A stretch of DNA of 64,000 bases from Fructobacillus americanaquae (lineage in GTDB: Bacteria > Bacillota > Bacilli > Lactobacillales > Lactobacillaceae), in NCBI RefSeq assembly GCF_024029775.1, contig NZ_CP097122.1:124001-188000 (forward strand), given 5' to 3'. The notes under the pieces were generated by a model. That model was given only the letters and a program-made list of their open reading frames with translations. It did not search any database and was not told the DNA's origin. Made by a program: the position numbers and the translations under genes. Position 1 is the stretch's first letter. Each line of letters opens with the position of its first letter. This document shows, piece after piece, positions 31,671 to 39,876 of this stretch.

Positions 31671-32703
31671 GGCAGATTACAAGTTTAATTCGAACAACCC
31701 CGAAAAACTTCTAGTGGCGTCTGGTAGTTATGTAACTTCATGGGTCGATTGTTGATCAACTCAATTACCTCATAAAGTCGCTGCTCATCAACATCTCGAA
31801 AGTTAGACTTCTTCGGAAAGAAGTATCGTAATTTACGGTTGAATAGTTCATTACTGGCTCGTTCCCATGGGGAGTACGCATGGCAGAAATATACCGATAT
31901 CTTGTACGTATCTCTTAACTCACGATATCCTGAGAACTCTTTTCCATGATCAACAGTGATACTTTTTACAGTGCTGCCAAACGAGTTCATGAAACGTTGA
32001 AAGGCAGTTGTCATGGCCTCCTTAGTTCGATTGTGTACCTTGATTGCCCAATAGACACGACTTTGGCGCTCTAAAAAGGTAACCACACATGTTCGATCTT
32101 GACCTCGACTAGAGAGAACAGTATCAACTTCCCAGTGCCCAAATTCTTTCCGTTAATTCACTTTTTCAGGACGTTTTTCAATGGTTTGTTCTACTTTGAA
32201 AGTTCCACGTGTTTCTTTCTTGCGACGTTGGTAGACATTCCGATGTGGCAAGTCTGATAACGAGAAATTTAAGCAACCATTGTTCAACCAGTTGTACACA
32301 GTTGAAGTCGCCAATTTCAACTTGTAAGCAACTATTTCAGGCGACCAAGTCAGTCGAAGATGGTTTTCGATTAGGCGCTTCTTGTCAGGAGTCAGAGACG
32401 ATTTTCGTCCACACTGACCACGCTTTCTATCGGCATCTTTTTGTGCTAATTGGGCATTGTAGGGTTGAACACGATGGAGTTCGTAGTGAATCGTTGATTT
32501 TGCAAAACCAAAAGTATCTGCAATCAATTGCATAGAATATCCTAATTTGTGTAATTTCTCAATCGCACCACGGTCATAAGATGATAAAATTAAATGGCTC
32601 AAAGAATTTCTCCTTTTGGTTGGTCTAATCAACTACCATTGTAAAGAAATTCTTTGGGTTTTTATTTTAAATTTTCTCGTTCGAATTAATTATAGAATCT
32701 GCC
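31671..32703 (-). mobile_element. IS30-family insertion sequence, 1,033 bp
   Basis: The ends carry imperfect inverted repeats of about 25 bases: GGCAGATT at 31671 followed by TTAATTCGAAC, and the matching complement ending at 32703. The transposase lies inside on the minus strand. AT-rich flanks make a target duplication hard to define. It has removed or separated the 5' end of the CPBP remnant. Confidence 0.82.
31685..32632 (-). pseudogene. IS30-family transposase with one in-frame stop
   Basis: Starting at 32632, the protein opens with the IS30 helix-turn-helix region (AIEKLHKLGYSMQLIADTFG) and the central SLTPDKKRLIENHLRLTWSP block. Stop TAA at 32153-32155 follows RPEKVN, but the same frame continues without loss into RKEFGHWEVDTVLSSRGQDR (first Asp), SITVDHGKEF (second Asp) and YSPWERASNELFNRKLRYFF (Glu), ending at 31685. 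So all DDE residues remain and one base change (for example CAA to TAA) explains the break. It is only distantly similar to the IS30 copy at 8974-10034, so two different IS30 lineages have entered the window. Confidence 0.88.
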
Positions 32704-32712
32704 AAAAATATT

Positions 32713-32748
32713 AAAAAAATGACTATCACTCTAAATGATAGTCATTTT
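32713..32748 (-). terminator. Terminator of the MucBP-like adhesin gene
   Basis: A perfect 10-bp stem (AATGACTATC/GATAGTCATT) with T-runs on both sides; on the minus strand it is followed by seven T. Confidence 0.88.
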
Positions 32749-32785
32749 GATACTTCGTCGATTCATATCTCGCAAAACAAACATC

Positions 32786-35107
32786 TTACGATTTATTAAT
32801 TATTTCTTTTTTAACACTCGTCAGGAAAAAAATTGACAATGATAGAGCAACAACAGCAATAAGATCTTGCAATGAAGTCGTTCTCATTCCATTGTGTTTT
32901 CCGGTTTCCGGCAATGAAGAGCGACTGCTCTCCTTACTAGATTCGGTTTTAGACACTGCAGTAGTCGGTATAACAATCTCGTCTTTCATATAAGTTACCG
33001 TAAAGAGCAAATCTTGCGAATCGCTATTTACATTTTGAGCCTCAATTTCAGCTTTATCAGCAGTGTAGCCTTTCACAGATGGACTTGTCACCGCTGAAAA
33101 ACTCTGAGCTGGACTCCAAGAACCATAACTTACTTCACCTGTTACAGCGTCAGTAAAGACTGTACGTATGAAAGTTACATCCTTTTCATAAGCATCAGCA
33201 GCTTTCTGACCATCCGCAAACTGGTAGGTAACTTTTTCTTTAACAGTTTTTGTTTCAGTTGACTGAGCTGGAGCATTTTTTGTATATGTCAAGCTTATTG
33301 TTGCATCATCACCATATATACCAGTTAATGCTGAACTAGACTTATCATACTGATATCCTTTGATTTCAGGCCTATCCACTGAGTAAACCGTCCCCTTCAA
33401 ACCAACCATTTGTTTTTCGGGCATACCAGCTATTTCGTTACCATTTTCATCAACGTAGTGAATAATCAATTTACCAACTTGTTCATTTGGATTTGACGGA
33501 GAAATAATTGTCGCAGTACCATTAGACATCGCAAGAGAGGCAACTTCTTGTCCATCAATAGTAGTTTTATAAACGACTTGATAGGTAACTTTATAAGTAC
33601 CTGGTTGCTTATTTTTCCATGCAGACACGAAGTCGCTATCATTGACAATCTGAACATCATTAGTTAGGTCAATCACCCTTCCAGAAGTTGAAACAGAAGC
33701 AGTAACATTGTCTTTCAACCAGGCATTTACGTCAGAAATATTATCTGTTGTCATCACTGATTTTGTTGATGGAACCGAAATTTTAGGTGTTGGTGCAAAA
33801 ATTTCCTTAGGGTTAAACCACGTTAACGTGATAATGTGGTTCCAACTACTAGTTCCCTGATCATCTTTATAAAGTTGGTCATATTTATATTCACCGTCAG
33901 CATCTGGAGCAACAATATTAAAAATAACAGTTAAGTTCTGTATATTCATTCCATTTGGAATGATCAGTTGCACACGATTATCGGCAAGTTGAATTAATTG
34001 GAAAGCAGGATATGCAGTTCCATTAGCCAAACCATTCTGTATATCAGAGACCGTTCCCCATCCTTTTCCATAAACAACATCAGACCCCGAAGGAAGTTGA
34101 AATCGGAAAGAATTTAAATCAATAGACGCGTTCGGCCCATCAACAGAAAAAGTATAATTTCTTCCCGTTAAGGATTTCGAATTATCACGATCCGGCTGCA
34201 AAATGTCAAAAACGGTCATAGTATCAGTTGTTACATTTTGGCTTAGAATATGAGAGTAACCATTGACGTTAACTGGGTTATTAATAACAATATCTGATCC
34301 CGTATATGCATGTAATCCAAACGCATTTCCTGAAGCTGGAGCCTGCATGCGGTTTGTTCCACTAGGTAATGGTTCATTTTGTGGAGCAGGACCAATATTA
34401 AAAGTTGATCCTGTAACGGGAATAGCCAACGTCTGACCATCTTTGGAAACAAAATTTGACGAAATCAAATTACCGTTTGAAGCAGCAGCATCAGATTTGA
34501 TAGGTATGAAAAGATTAAATCCAAATGACCCAATTTTATTTTGAAGATCATGAGAAAAAGTAAACGCCACAGTATTTGATGTGGCATCATGTGAGATAAT
34601 CCCGTAATCTTCACCACCAGTTTGCTTAACACTATTCCAATCAACCAAATCATTAGGAATAGTAAATTTTATCTGATCGCCTGCTTTAATAGAAGTTTGA
34701 AGAGAATTCAAATTAACATTAACGAACAAATTCACAGTACTTCCAGCAGTAATTTCAGACTGTTGGTTCAAAACAGAAATTTGTAGACCAGATAAATTTG
34801 ATTTTCCAGATTCATCATCGTTCATTGTAACAGTGCGTATATTAGACTTTTCGGTATCAACATTATTTTTTTCTTGATTTGTCGTTGAAGAATTAGTAAC
34901 ACCGCCCGTATCAGAGCTCGTTAACCCCGCCGAAGTACTGAGCGTTTGGTTTGCATCTGCTGCACTAACAAGGTCGTTGTTTTGAATAATAAATGAACCT
35001 CCAACAAGTACAAATGATATAACAGAGACAACAATCCAATTTTTTTTCACCTTACGCAAAACTTTACGTCCCTCAGATTTTCTAATAAGATTCTTGTTAT
35101 GATTCAT
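32786..35107 (-). CDS. LPxTG-anchored MucBP-type adhesin
   Basis: This 773-residue protein has an N-terminal signal of a variant type (RKVLRKVKKNWIVVSVISFV, cleavage near VSAAD). Residues about 100-440 form a beta-sandwich adhesive head with internal repeats of the FTIPNDLVDWNSVK type. At about 555-620 lies a MucBP domain (KLIIHYVDENGNEIAGMPEK, then GYQYDKSSSALTGIYGDD), and at about 625-715 a Mub B2-like domain (KVTYQFADGQKAADAYEKDV, GSWSPAQSFSAVTSPSVKGY). LPETG at residue 732, a hydrophobic helix and KKEIINKS form the sortase anchor. AGGAG lies upstream of the start. MucBP/Mub domains in lactobacilli bind mucus glycans, so mucus or glycan adhesion is likely. Confidence 0.9.
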   Translation of the reverse strand: MNHNKNLIRKSEGRKVLRKVKKNWIVVSVISFVLVGGSFIIQNNDLVSAADANQTLSTSAGLTSSDTGGVTNSSTTNQEKNNVDTEKSNIRTVTMNDDESGKSNLSGLQISVLNQQSEITAGSTVNLFVNVNLNSLQTSIKAGDQIKFTIPNDLVDWNSVKQTGGEDYGIISHDATSNTVAFTFSHDLQNKIGSFGFNLFIPIKSDAAASNGNLISSNFVSKDGQTLAIPVTGSTFNIGPAPQNEPLPSGTNRMQAPASGNAFGLHAYTGSDIVINNPVNVNGYSHILSQNVTTDTMTVFDILQPDRDNSKSLTGRNYTFSVDGPNASIDLNSFRFQLPSGSDVVYGKGWGTVSDIQNGLANGTAYPAFQLIQLADNRVQLIIPNGMNIQNLTVIFNIVAPDADGEYKYDQLYKDDQGTSSWNHIITLTWFNPKEIFAPTPKISVPSTKSVMTTDNISDVNAWLKDNVTASVSTSGRVIDLTNDVQIVNDSDFVSAWKNKQPGTYKVTYQVVYKTTIDGQEVASLAMSNGTATIISPSNPNEQVGKLIIHYVDENGNEIAGMPEKQMVGLKGTVYSVDRPEIKGYQYDKSSSALTGIYGDDATISLTYTKNAPAQSTETKTVKEKVTYQFADGQKAADAYEKDVTFIRTVFTDAVTGEVSYGSWSPAQSFSAVTSPSVKGYTADKAEIEAQNVNSDSQDLLFTVTYMKDEIVIPTTAVSKTESSKESSRSSLPETGKHNGMRTTSLQDLIAVVALSLSIFFLTSVKKEIINKS

Positions 35108-35514
35108 GAAATTACGCTCTCCTGTCTTTATTTCCTATTCAGCCTGAAAAAAATTTTTTTCGTAATACTGATAATGACAACGACATTTTATCATTTTTTT
35201 CTTCAACAATCTATAATTGCGACTCAATCATGATCTAAAAATTACTAAATATTTCGTTTAAGTTTCATAAAGAGGACTTTTATTCATTTTTTTCAGTCTG
35301 TTGGCTTCCTAATAAACTTTTTAAATAATTATTGGTATTTTTCTCTGACACATAAAAATTATATTCTGCAACACAAAATATCATATTCTTAGTTGAACAC
35401 AGCAGAACCGATCTCATCTCGTGAATGAACATCCCAAAATACTTTTGGGATAATAAAATAGATAGTTCAATATATAAAGATGAAAGTTGAAGTATTTAAA
35501 AGTACTTTTTACCT
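35108..35514. other. Intergenic region with a perfect inverted repeat
   Basis: No gene is supported. A 9-base perfect inverted repeat (ATCCCAAAA, 3-base loop, TTTTGGGAT) lies near 35431-35451, downstream of the YdcF-family gene. It lacks a following T-run on the minus strand, so it is at best a weak terminator or a protein-binding site. Confidence 0.45.
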
Positions 35515-36573
35515 TTAAACGAAAATTAGCGCACTCAGCAACACAATCAAAAGTGCCATCAGAAAATGAAAACGCTTATGATTCAATAAAATGGCGATAT
35601 ATTCACGAATCAACGCATTTGGAAGGAAATAGGAAGATGTTTTCGATCCAATACCGTTAATATTTAGACCAACTAAGCGGGCATATCCGGCAGCACGAAA
35701 AACATGATAATCACTTGTTGTAAAAATCCCCTTTTTAAGGTTAAATCCTCGCTCTTCCAATAATTCTTTTGAAAAAAGCATATTTTCAAAGGTATTTTTT
35801 GACTTATCATCAACTAAGATTTGGTCAGCAGACGCACCATGTTCAACAGCATATTTCTTCATAGCAATTCCCTCTGGGAGTTTCTCATCACCTCCCTGGC
35901 CACCAGACATGACAAGGGTAACCTCTTTACCTGTTTTTTTCAGTTCTGCCTTTTGAAAATCAATTGCAAGTTGTATTCGTGAGCCGAGCAAAGGGGATAC
36001 CTTGGTCCCGTCAATCAAACCCGATCCCAATACTATAACGTATTCCTGATCATACTTGGGACGAAAAAGTTTAGTAATAACAAAAGACATTAAAAATGTC
36101 AACACCCAGAAAAGTAAATAACGCACAAAAAAAGTCGAAACATTTTGTAAAAACGTAATCGTTTTCGAATGAGGCCACCAATGGTTTAACAAGTGAAAGC
36201 CAACCGGAACAATTATCAATAGAAATCCGATAATTAATGTTAAGACATTGCCTAATGAATGACTTTCACGTCGCCAAACAACCAAGCCGTTAAAGATAAA
36301 TAGATAAGCCGATATTGCTGTAAGTAAGATGATTGGTATCGCAATAATGACTACGAGAACGAAGTATCCCCTTAGAAGCATCGGCTGATTGAGAAACATC
36401 AAAATCAATGTCAAAGTTATAAAATAGGAAAGAATGGTAAAATTAGCCACAATTCCACAAAGCAATCGGTAACGATTTTTTTTTACCAAAAGATAGAGAG
36501 CGTAAGTTAGGAATCCTGTTAAAATCAACGATAAAACTAATGGCATGGCCAGTAAACTAAATAGACGAGACAT
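35515..36573 (-). CDS. YdcF/DUF218-family membrane protein
   Basis: This 352-residue protein has about six membrane helices in the first 170 residues, then a DUF218 (YdcF/SanA/ElyC) domain, then a C-terminal hydrophobic helix. The domain shows the expected blocks: YVIVLGSGLIDGTKVSPLLG near 178-197, LVMSGGQGGDEKLPEG, ILVDDKSKNTFENMLFSK, and TTSDYHVFRAAGYARLVGL. Members of this family act at the envelope, but their reaction is not established. AAGGAG precedes the start by a good distance and TATAAT lies about 35 bases upstream. It stands alone, transcribed in the same direction as the adhesin genes around it, with intergenic gaps on both sides. Confidence 0.9.
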   Translation of the reverse strand: MSRLFSLLAMPLVLSLILTGFLTYALYLLVKKNRYRLLCGIVANFTILSYFITLTLILMFLNQPMLLRGYFVLVVIIAIPIILLTAISAYLFIFNGLVVWRRESHSLGNVLTLIIGFLLIIVPVGFHLLNHWWPHSKTITFLQNVSTFFVRYLLFWVLTFLMSFVITKLFRPKYDQEYVIVLGSGLIDGTKVSPLLGSRIQLAIDFQKAELKKTGKEVTLVMSGGQGGDEKLPEGIAMKKYAVEHGASADQILVDDKSKNTFENMLFSKELLEERGFNLKKGIFTTSDYHVFRAAGYARLVGLNINGIGSKTSSYFLPNALIREYIAILLNHKRFHFLMALLIVLLSALIFV

Positions 36574-37097
36574 AAATAACTCCTTACTTTTTTATAGATT
36601 AATTATAAGATACTTGAAATAAAATAATAATGCGACTGCTTTATATTTATGTAAAAAATATTTTCCTTTTCAGTAAAACGCTACTCCGAAAATTCATTAT
36701 TCCAAAAACTCACTCCCTTGCCCGATGTTTCTTTTTCTTTCTTTTTTTGGCCATCTGCATTGCTCCGATCATGAATCATGTTGCTAATTAATTAACAAAC
36801 AGAAATCTCACATGAATCTATTATAGCGGTTAAACGAAGAATGACTCAACTAAAGACATTGGTTACCGGTGAAACCGTCTTTTTTCCAAAATAGGTTTCA
36901 CTCCCTTTAAAAAGAGTTCACTGTAAGGGCCGGGTGAATTTGCGAATGGAATCGTTCCTTTTTTACTATTTGACTGGTACGGTTAAAAGGACCAAATTCC
37001 AGTAATAGAATAAAACCGGTTAATAATATCTCTTTTCCATCCCTCTTCTTCCTTTTCAGCAAAATAATCTTGTTACCGCAAAATTGACTGATAGTAC
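36574..37097. other. Intergenic region upstream of the YdcF-family gene
   Basis: It includes the likely YdcF promoter (TATAAT near 36604 on the minus strand) and a terminator-like plus-strand hairpin near 36857-36893, followed by TTTTTT. A minus-strand frame is open through 36907-37097 but reads as shifted sequence downstream of the M20 remnant, not as a gene. Confidence 0.4.
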
Positions 37098-38209
37098 CAA
37101 GCTGTACAGTCTCTAAATCTGCATCATCTAATATTAATTCCGAGTGGTGCAATCCTGAATTGCCTCCGATACCAATTTCTGCAAACATAATGGTAAATTT
37201 ACTCGTATAAAAAGCAAAATCTTCATCATCGGATGATGACGAAAAATTCACCAAATTAGCATAGTACTGAATATTCTCGGCCAGAATGTCCGTCTAAATT
37301 GAATTATTTTCTAGCACTGGTGATCCCGTAATCCACTCAATTTCTGCTGAAATACCGTATGTTGCAGCTTGACCATTAATAATTTGGTAGACCTTCCCTT
37401 TAGATCGTTCACGGTCATAGTCTCCAAAAGTACGAATTATTTCTTCAAACCATATGCTATCAGAAATAACGTTTCATGTTTGACCCTTTAATATGGATAA
37501 CCAATAAAACACTTTGTCGGTAAGAATTGAGCGAACGACTAATAATACTTTGTAAACCCGTGACAGTACTAGTTAATGCTAAAAATGGGGTCAATATTTT
37601 TATGTGCCTTAGCATGACCACCAACCCCCCGTTAATTTGACGACGAATTTGTCAACAGCCGCATTACGACGACCATTACCTGCACTGATTTGACCAATGG
37701 GTAAATTTGGGTGCTTGTGGTATCCGACAAGTAAGTCCACGCCTTCTAAATCACCACTTGTGATCACTCGCTCTGCACCAATATGCGCTTCTTCTGCTGG
37801 TTGAAAAATTAGTCGCACCTTAATAGTCAAGTTACCTACATTTTCTTTAATCTTTTCAGCAACACCCAGTAAAGAGGTAAGGTGAAAATCATGATCACAG
37901 GCATGCTGATACCAGCATTCTCAGAAGCAACGTCCAGGTTCATTTGTTCTTGAATTAGCAAAGCATTAATATCGGCTGCAAAGCAACTGTTTGTTGATCA
38001 TCTTCTGGACCCATCTCAGCAATAACACCAATCTTTAAGGCTTGTGGAGTAATAATTTTATAGTTCCAATCAGCTAAATAGGTCTAATTTAATGCCGTTG
38101 TTTGATATTCTTAGTTTAAAAGTTCTGGATGCTGATGAAAGTAGTGTCGAATGTCACTCCAATTAGTAAGCGTTTCAGTTGCAATAGTTAATTGCATTGA
38201 TGCTCTCAT
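37098..38209 (-). pseudogene. M20D-family amidohydrolase/carboxypeptidase remnant
   Basis: Segments in several minus-strand frames follow the order of an M20D enzyme (hippurate hydrolase or N-acyl amino acid amidohydrolase). Start at 38209: DIRHYFHQHPELLN (the HxHPEL metal-site motif) then a stop; LKIGVIAEMGPEDDQQTVAL; KVRLIFQPAEEAHIGAERVI (the QPAEE catalytic motif) near 37815; and the C-terminal SSDDEDFAFYTSKFTIMFAE followed by GIGGNSGLHH near 37240-37105. Multiple stops and shifts separate them. The intact enzyme would remove acyl groups from amino acids or peptides in the cytoplasm. It lies beside a decayed metal-binding protein gene, so the area is under little selection. Confidence 0.82.
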
Positions 38210-38224
38210 CTCAAAGCAAAGAAA

Positions 38225-38262
38225 AAGGCTAGTACCCATCATTGCTGATAAACACTAGCCCG
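38225..38262 (-). terminator. Terminator-like hairpin in the leader of the M20 remnant
   Basis: GGGCTAGT and ACTAGCC pair across a 20-base loop and are followed by TTTTTC on the minus strand, just upstream of the M20 remnant start. It could be the terminator arm of a leader control element; the aptamer part is not recognisable. Confidence 0.5.
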
Positions 38263-38569
38263 ACATAAAGAACTAAAATTGTTTCAATCACAATGTTGTG
38301 CGAATCAAATGATGGTCCTCAGATATGGAGCATAACGTTCTACAATAAATAAATGAAAACCAAGCACAAGATTAAGTGCCCATTTATCGTTTCAACATTC
38401 AAGAGCAGCACAATTTTTTTCGTCCTTTTTTCTAATATTTTTTAAATAAACATTGAACTTTAACTTTATCAACTGATTAGATCCATTTTATTTTTATCAG
38501 TTCTAAAGTCTGTACATACAATTGCCGTCCAATCCCATCATGTTACAAATTTTACTTTGATAGACATTC

Positions 38570-39062
38570 TTAAATCTTGTCTAATTTCGTCTTCATCATT
38601 CCATAGTAAATATCGCCGGGCTTGCCTTTCTTAGCTAGCAAATCGGTATACGTCTTAGCATAAACTGACAAATCAGTTTCCTTAAAAATCTTGTCTATTA
38701 ACTTTGGTGAAACAAGGCTTTCAAAAAAGACAGCAGATACCTTTTATGAGCTGGAATATTGTTAAACTTCGTCTTGGTATTTTGATCTAACTTAGTCAGC
38801 TGTTCAATGTATGCATCGTGTTCTTTTGGTAAGCCATTTTATTCTTTGGATCCTTTGCAATCAAAATCTTTTCAAGATCTTGCACATACTACATTCCGTT
38901 TTGAATATCTAACCAACATGTGGATCCATTTCATCTTTTTAACAGCATCCGTCAAATTCTTAGTAGTACGTCCCAGCATTTAAGTTTTTATTTTTTGAAA
39001 TTGACGGACTATCAGCTAGCTTCTTCTTTGCTGACACACCTAGTTGATAATCCCCAACTACT
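38570..39062 (-). pseudogene. Mn/Zn ABC transporter substrate-binding lipoprotein remnant
   Basis: Frame fragments match the C-terminal half of MntA/ZnuA-type metal-binding proteins: KKMKWIHMLV.DIQN (from DPHxWLD), YVQDLEKILIAKDPKNK, EQLTKLDQNTKTKFNNIP, and the ending YTDLLAKKGKPGDIYYGMMK followed by TKLDKI and stop. Several frameshifts interrupt it and the N-terminal half with the lipobox is absent. The intact protein would capture Mn or Zn at the cell surface for an ABC importer; no permease or ATPase partner is nearby. Confidence 0.75.
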
Positions 39063-39079
39063 TTTCTAGAATATTAAAA

Positions 39080-39592
39080 TTAAATGACTGAAGTTTCCTG
39101 CCCTAATATTTTCATCGAATCTAAATAATCATCAACAGAACACGCCAAATTACTTGTCAACAGATGAAAGTCACTTTCCATATTGTGAGCAATTTTTTTA
39201 GTGTCAATGAAACCATTTTTCAAATAAAAATGGTAACGCGCTTCACGTTGCTTCTGGTCATCAACATTCTCCATCGTACTTTCAGATTCCAGAATAATCC
39301 CCTTTGGATAACGTGCTTTCAAAACTGATAGTATTTTGCCACCAACCCCCTGTCCTCGAAATAATTGATCGACAGCTAAGTAAAGAACAAAAGCTTTTTC
39401 CTTTAAGTCAACAAAATAAGAAATACCAACGTTTTGTTCACCATCAGTAATCACCACCATTTTGATTTGATTATTATCAGTGGCTTTTTGCTTAAGATTT
39501 TGAAAAGGAATTTGTTCACCTGCAGGAAATGATTCATGATAGATTTTTTGCCAATAATTATGATTGGTCTGATTTAGCGAGATAAATTGCAT
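39080..39592 (-). CDS. GNAT-family N-acetyltransferase
   Basis: This 170-residue protein has the GNAT fold. Strand beta4 reads KAFVLYLAVDQLFRGQGVGG, containing the acetyl-CoA pyrophosphate loop R-G-Q-G-V-G at about residues 80-85, followed by helix KILSVLKARYPKG. A later segment REARYHFYLKNGF carries the motif-B Tyr and the typical Y-x-x-x-G-F pattern. The start at 39592 has AAAGGAG nearby. The substrate cannot be told. It is intact although flanked by a decayed metal-binding protein gene and a giant adhesin gene. Confidence 0.88.
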   Translation of the reverse strand: MQFISLNQTNHNYWQKIYHESFPAGEQIPFQNLKQKATDNNQIKMVVITDGEQNVGISYFVDLKEKAFVLYLAVDQLFRGQGVGGKILSVLKARYPKGIILESESTMENVDDQKQREARYHFYLKNGFIDTKKIAHNMESDFHLLTSNLACSVDDYLDSMKILGQETSVI

Positions 39593-39798
39593 GTTTCTCC
39601 TTTATTTCTTTATCATTTTGTTATTCAAGAAGGGTTTAAGGTCGGCGCCACTTCAACCGAAAGGATTTTTTGAACGATAATCAAACCAAAATTATCCCTC
39701 AAAATCAATCAACTGAGATCCTAATTCAAAATTATGTGAATAATCAACTGGTACATCAACAACAACTTACAATCAATATTCCGTAAAATTTTGCGTAC
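39593..39798. other. Short intergenic region with a possible gene scrap
   Basis: A plus-strand open stretch at about 39684-39786 reads QNYVNNQLVHQQQLTINIP followed by a stop, without a start codon. It may be the tail of a lost plus-strand gene. No other signal was seen. Confidence 0.3.
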
Positions 39799-39832
39799 AA
39801 AAAACAAAGCAACACACATTTTGTGTGCTGCT
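39799..39832 (-). terminator. Terminator of the 3.57-kresidue giant gene
   Basis: AAGCA-x-CACACA pairs with TGTGTG-x-TGCTT, and on the minus strand a T-run follows. Confidence 0.8.
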
Positions 39833-39876
39833 TCGCTTTATCACCTTAAAAATTTTTTCCAATCTCTTCAATGTCT

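Noticed and set aside
32209-32535. Plus-strand ORF of 108 codons opposite the IS30 transposase
   Set aside because: It lies entirely antisense to conserved transposase code and has no family sign.
35431-35451. Perfect inverted repeat as terminator of the YdcF-family gene
   Set aside because: No T-run follows on the minus strand; kept only as an unexplained inverted repeat.
36907-37097. Minus-strand ORF continuation as a separate gene
   Set aside because: Only its first part matches the M20 C-terminus; the remainder is shifted sequence without coding character.
38210-38340. T-box or other amino-acid riboswitch before the M20 remnant
   Set aside because: A terminator-like hairpin is present, but the conserved TGGNACC bulge and stem I motifs are not convincing.
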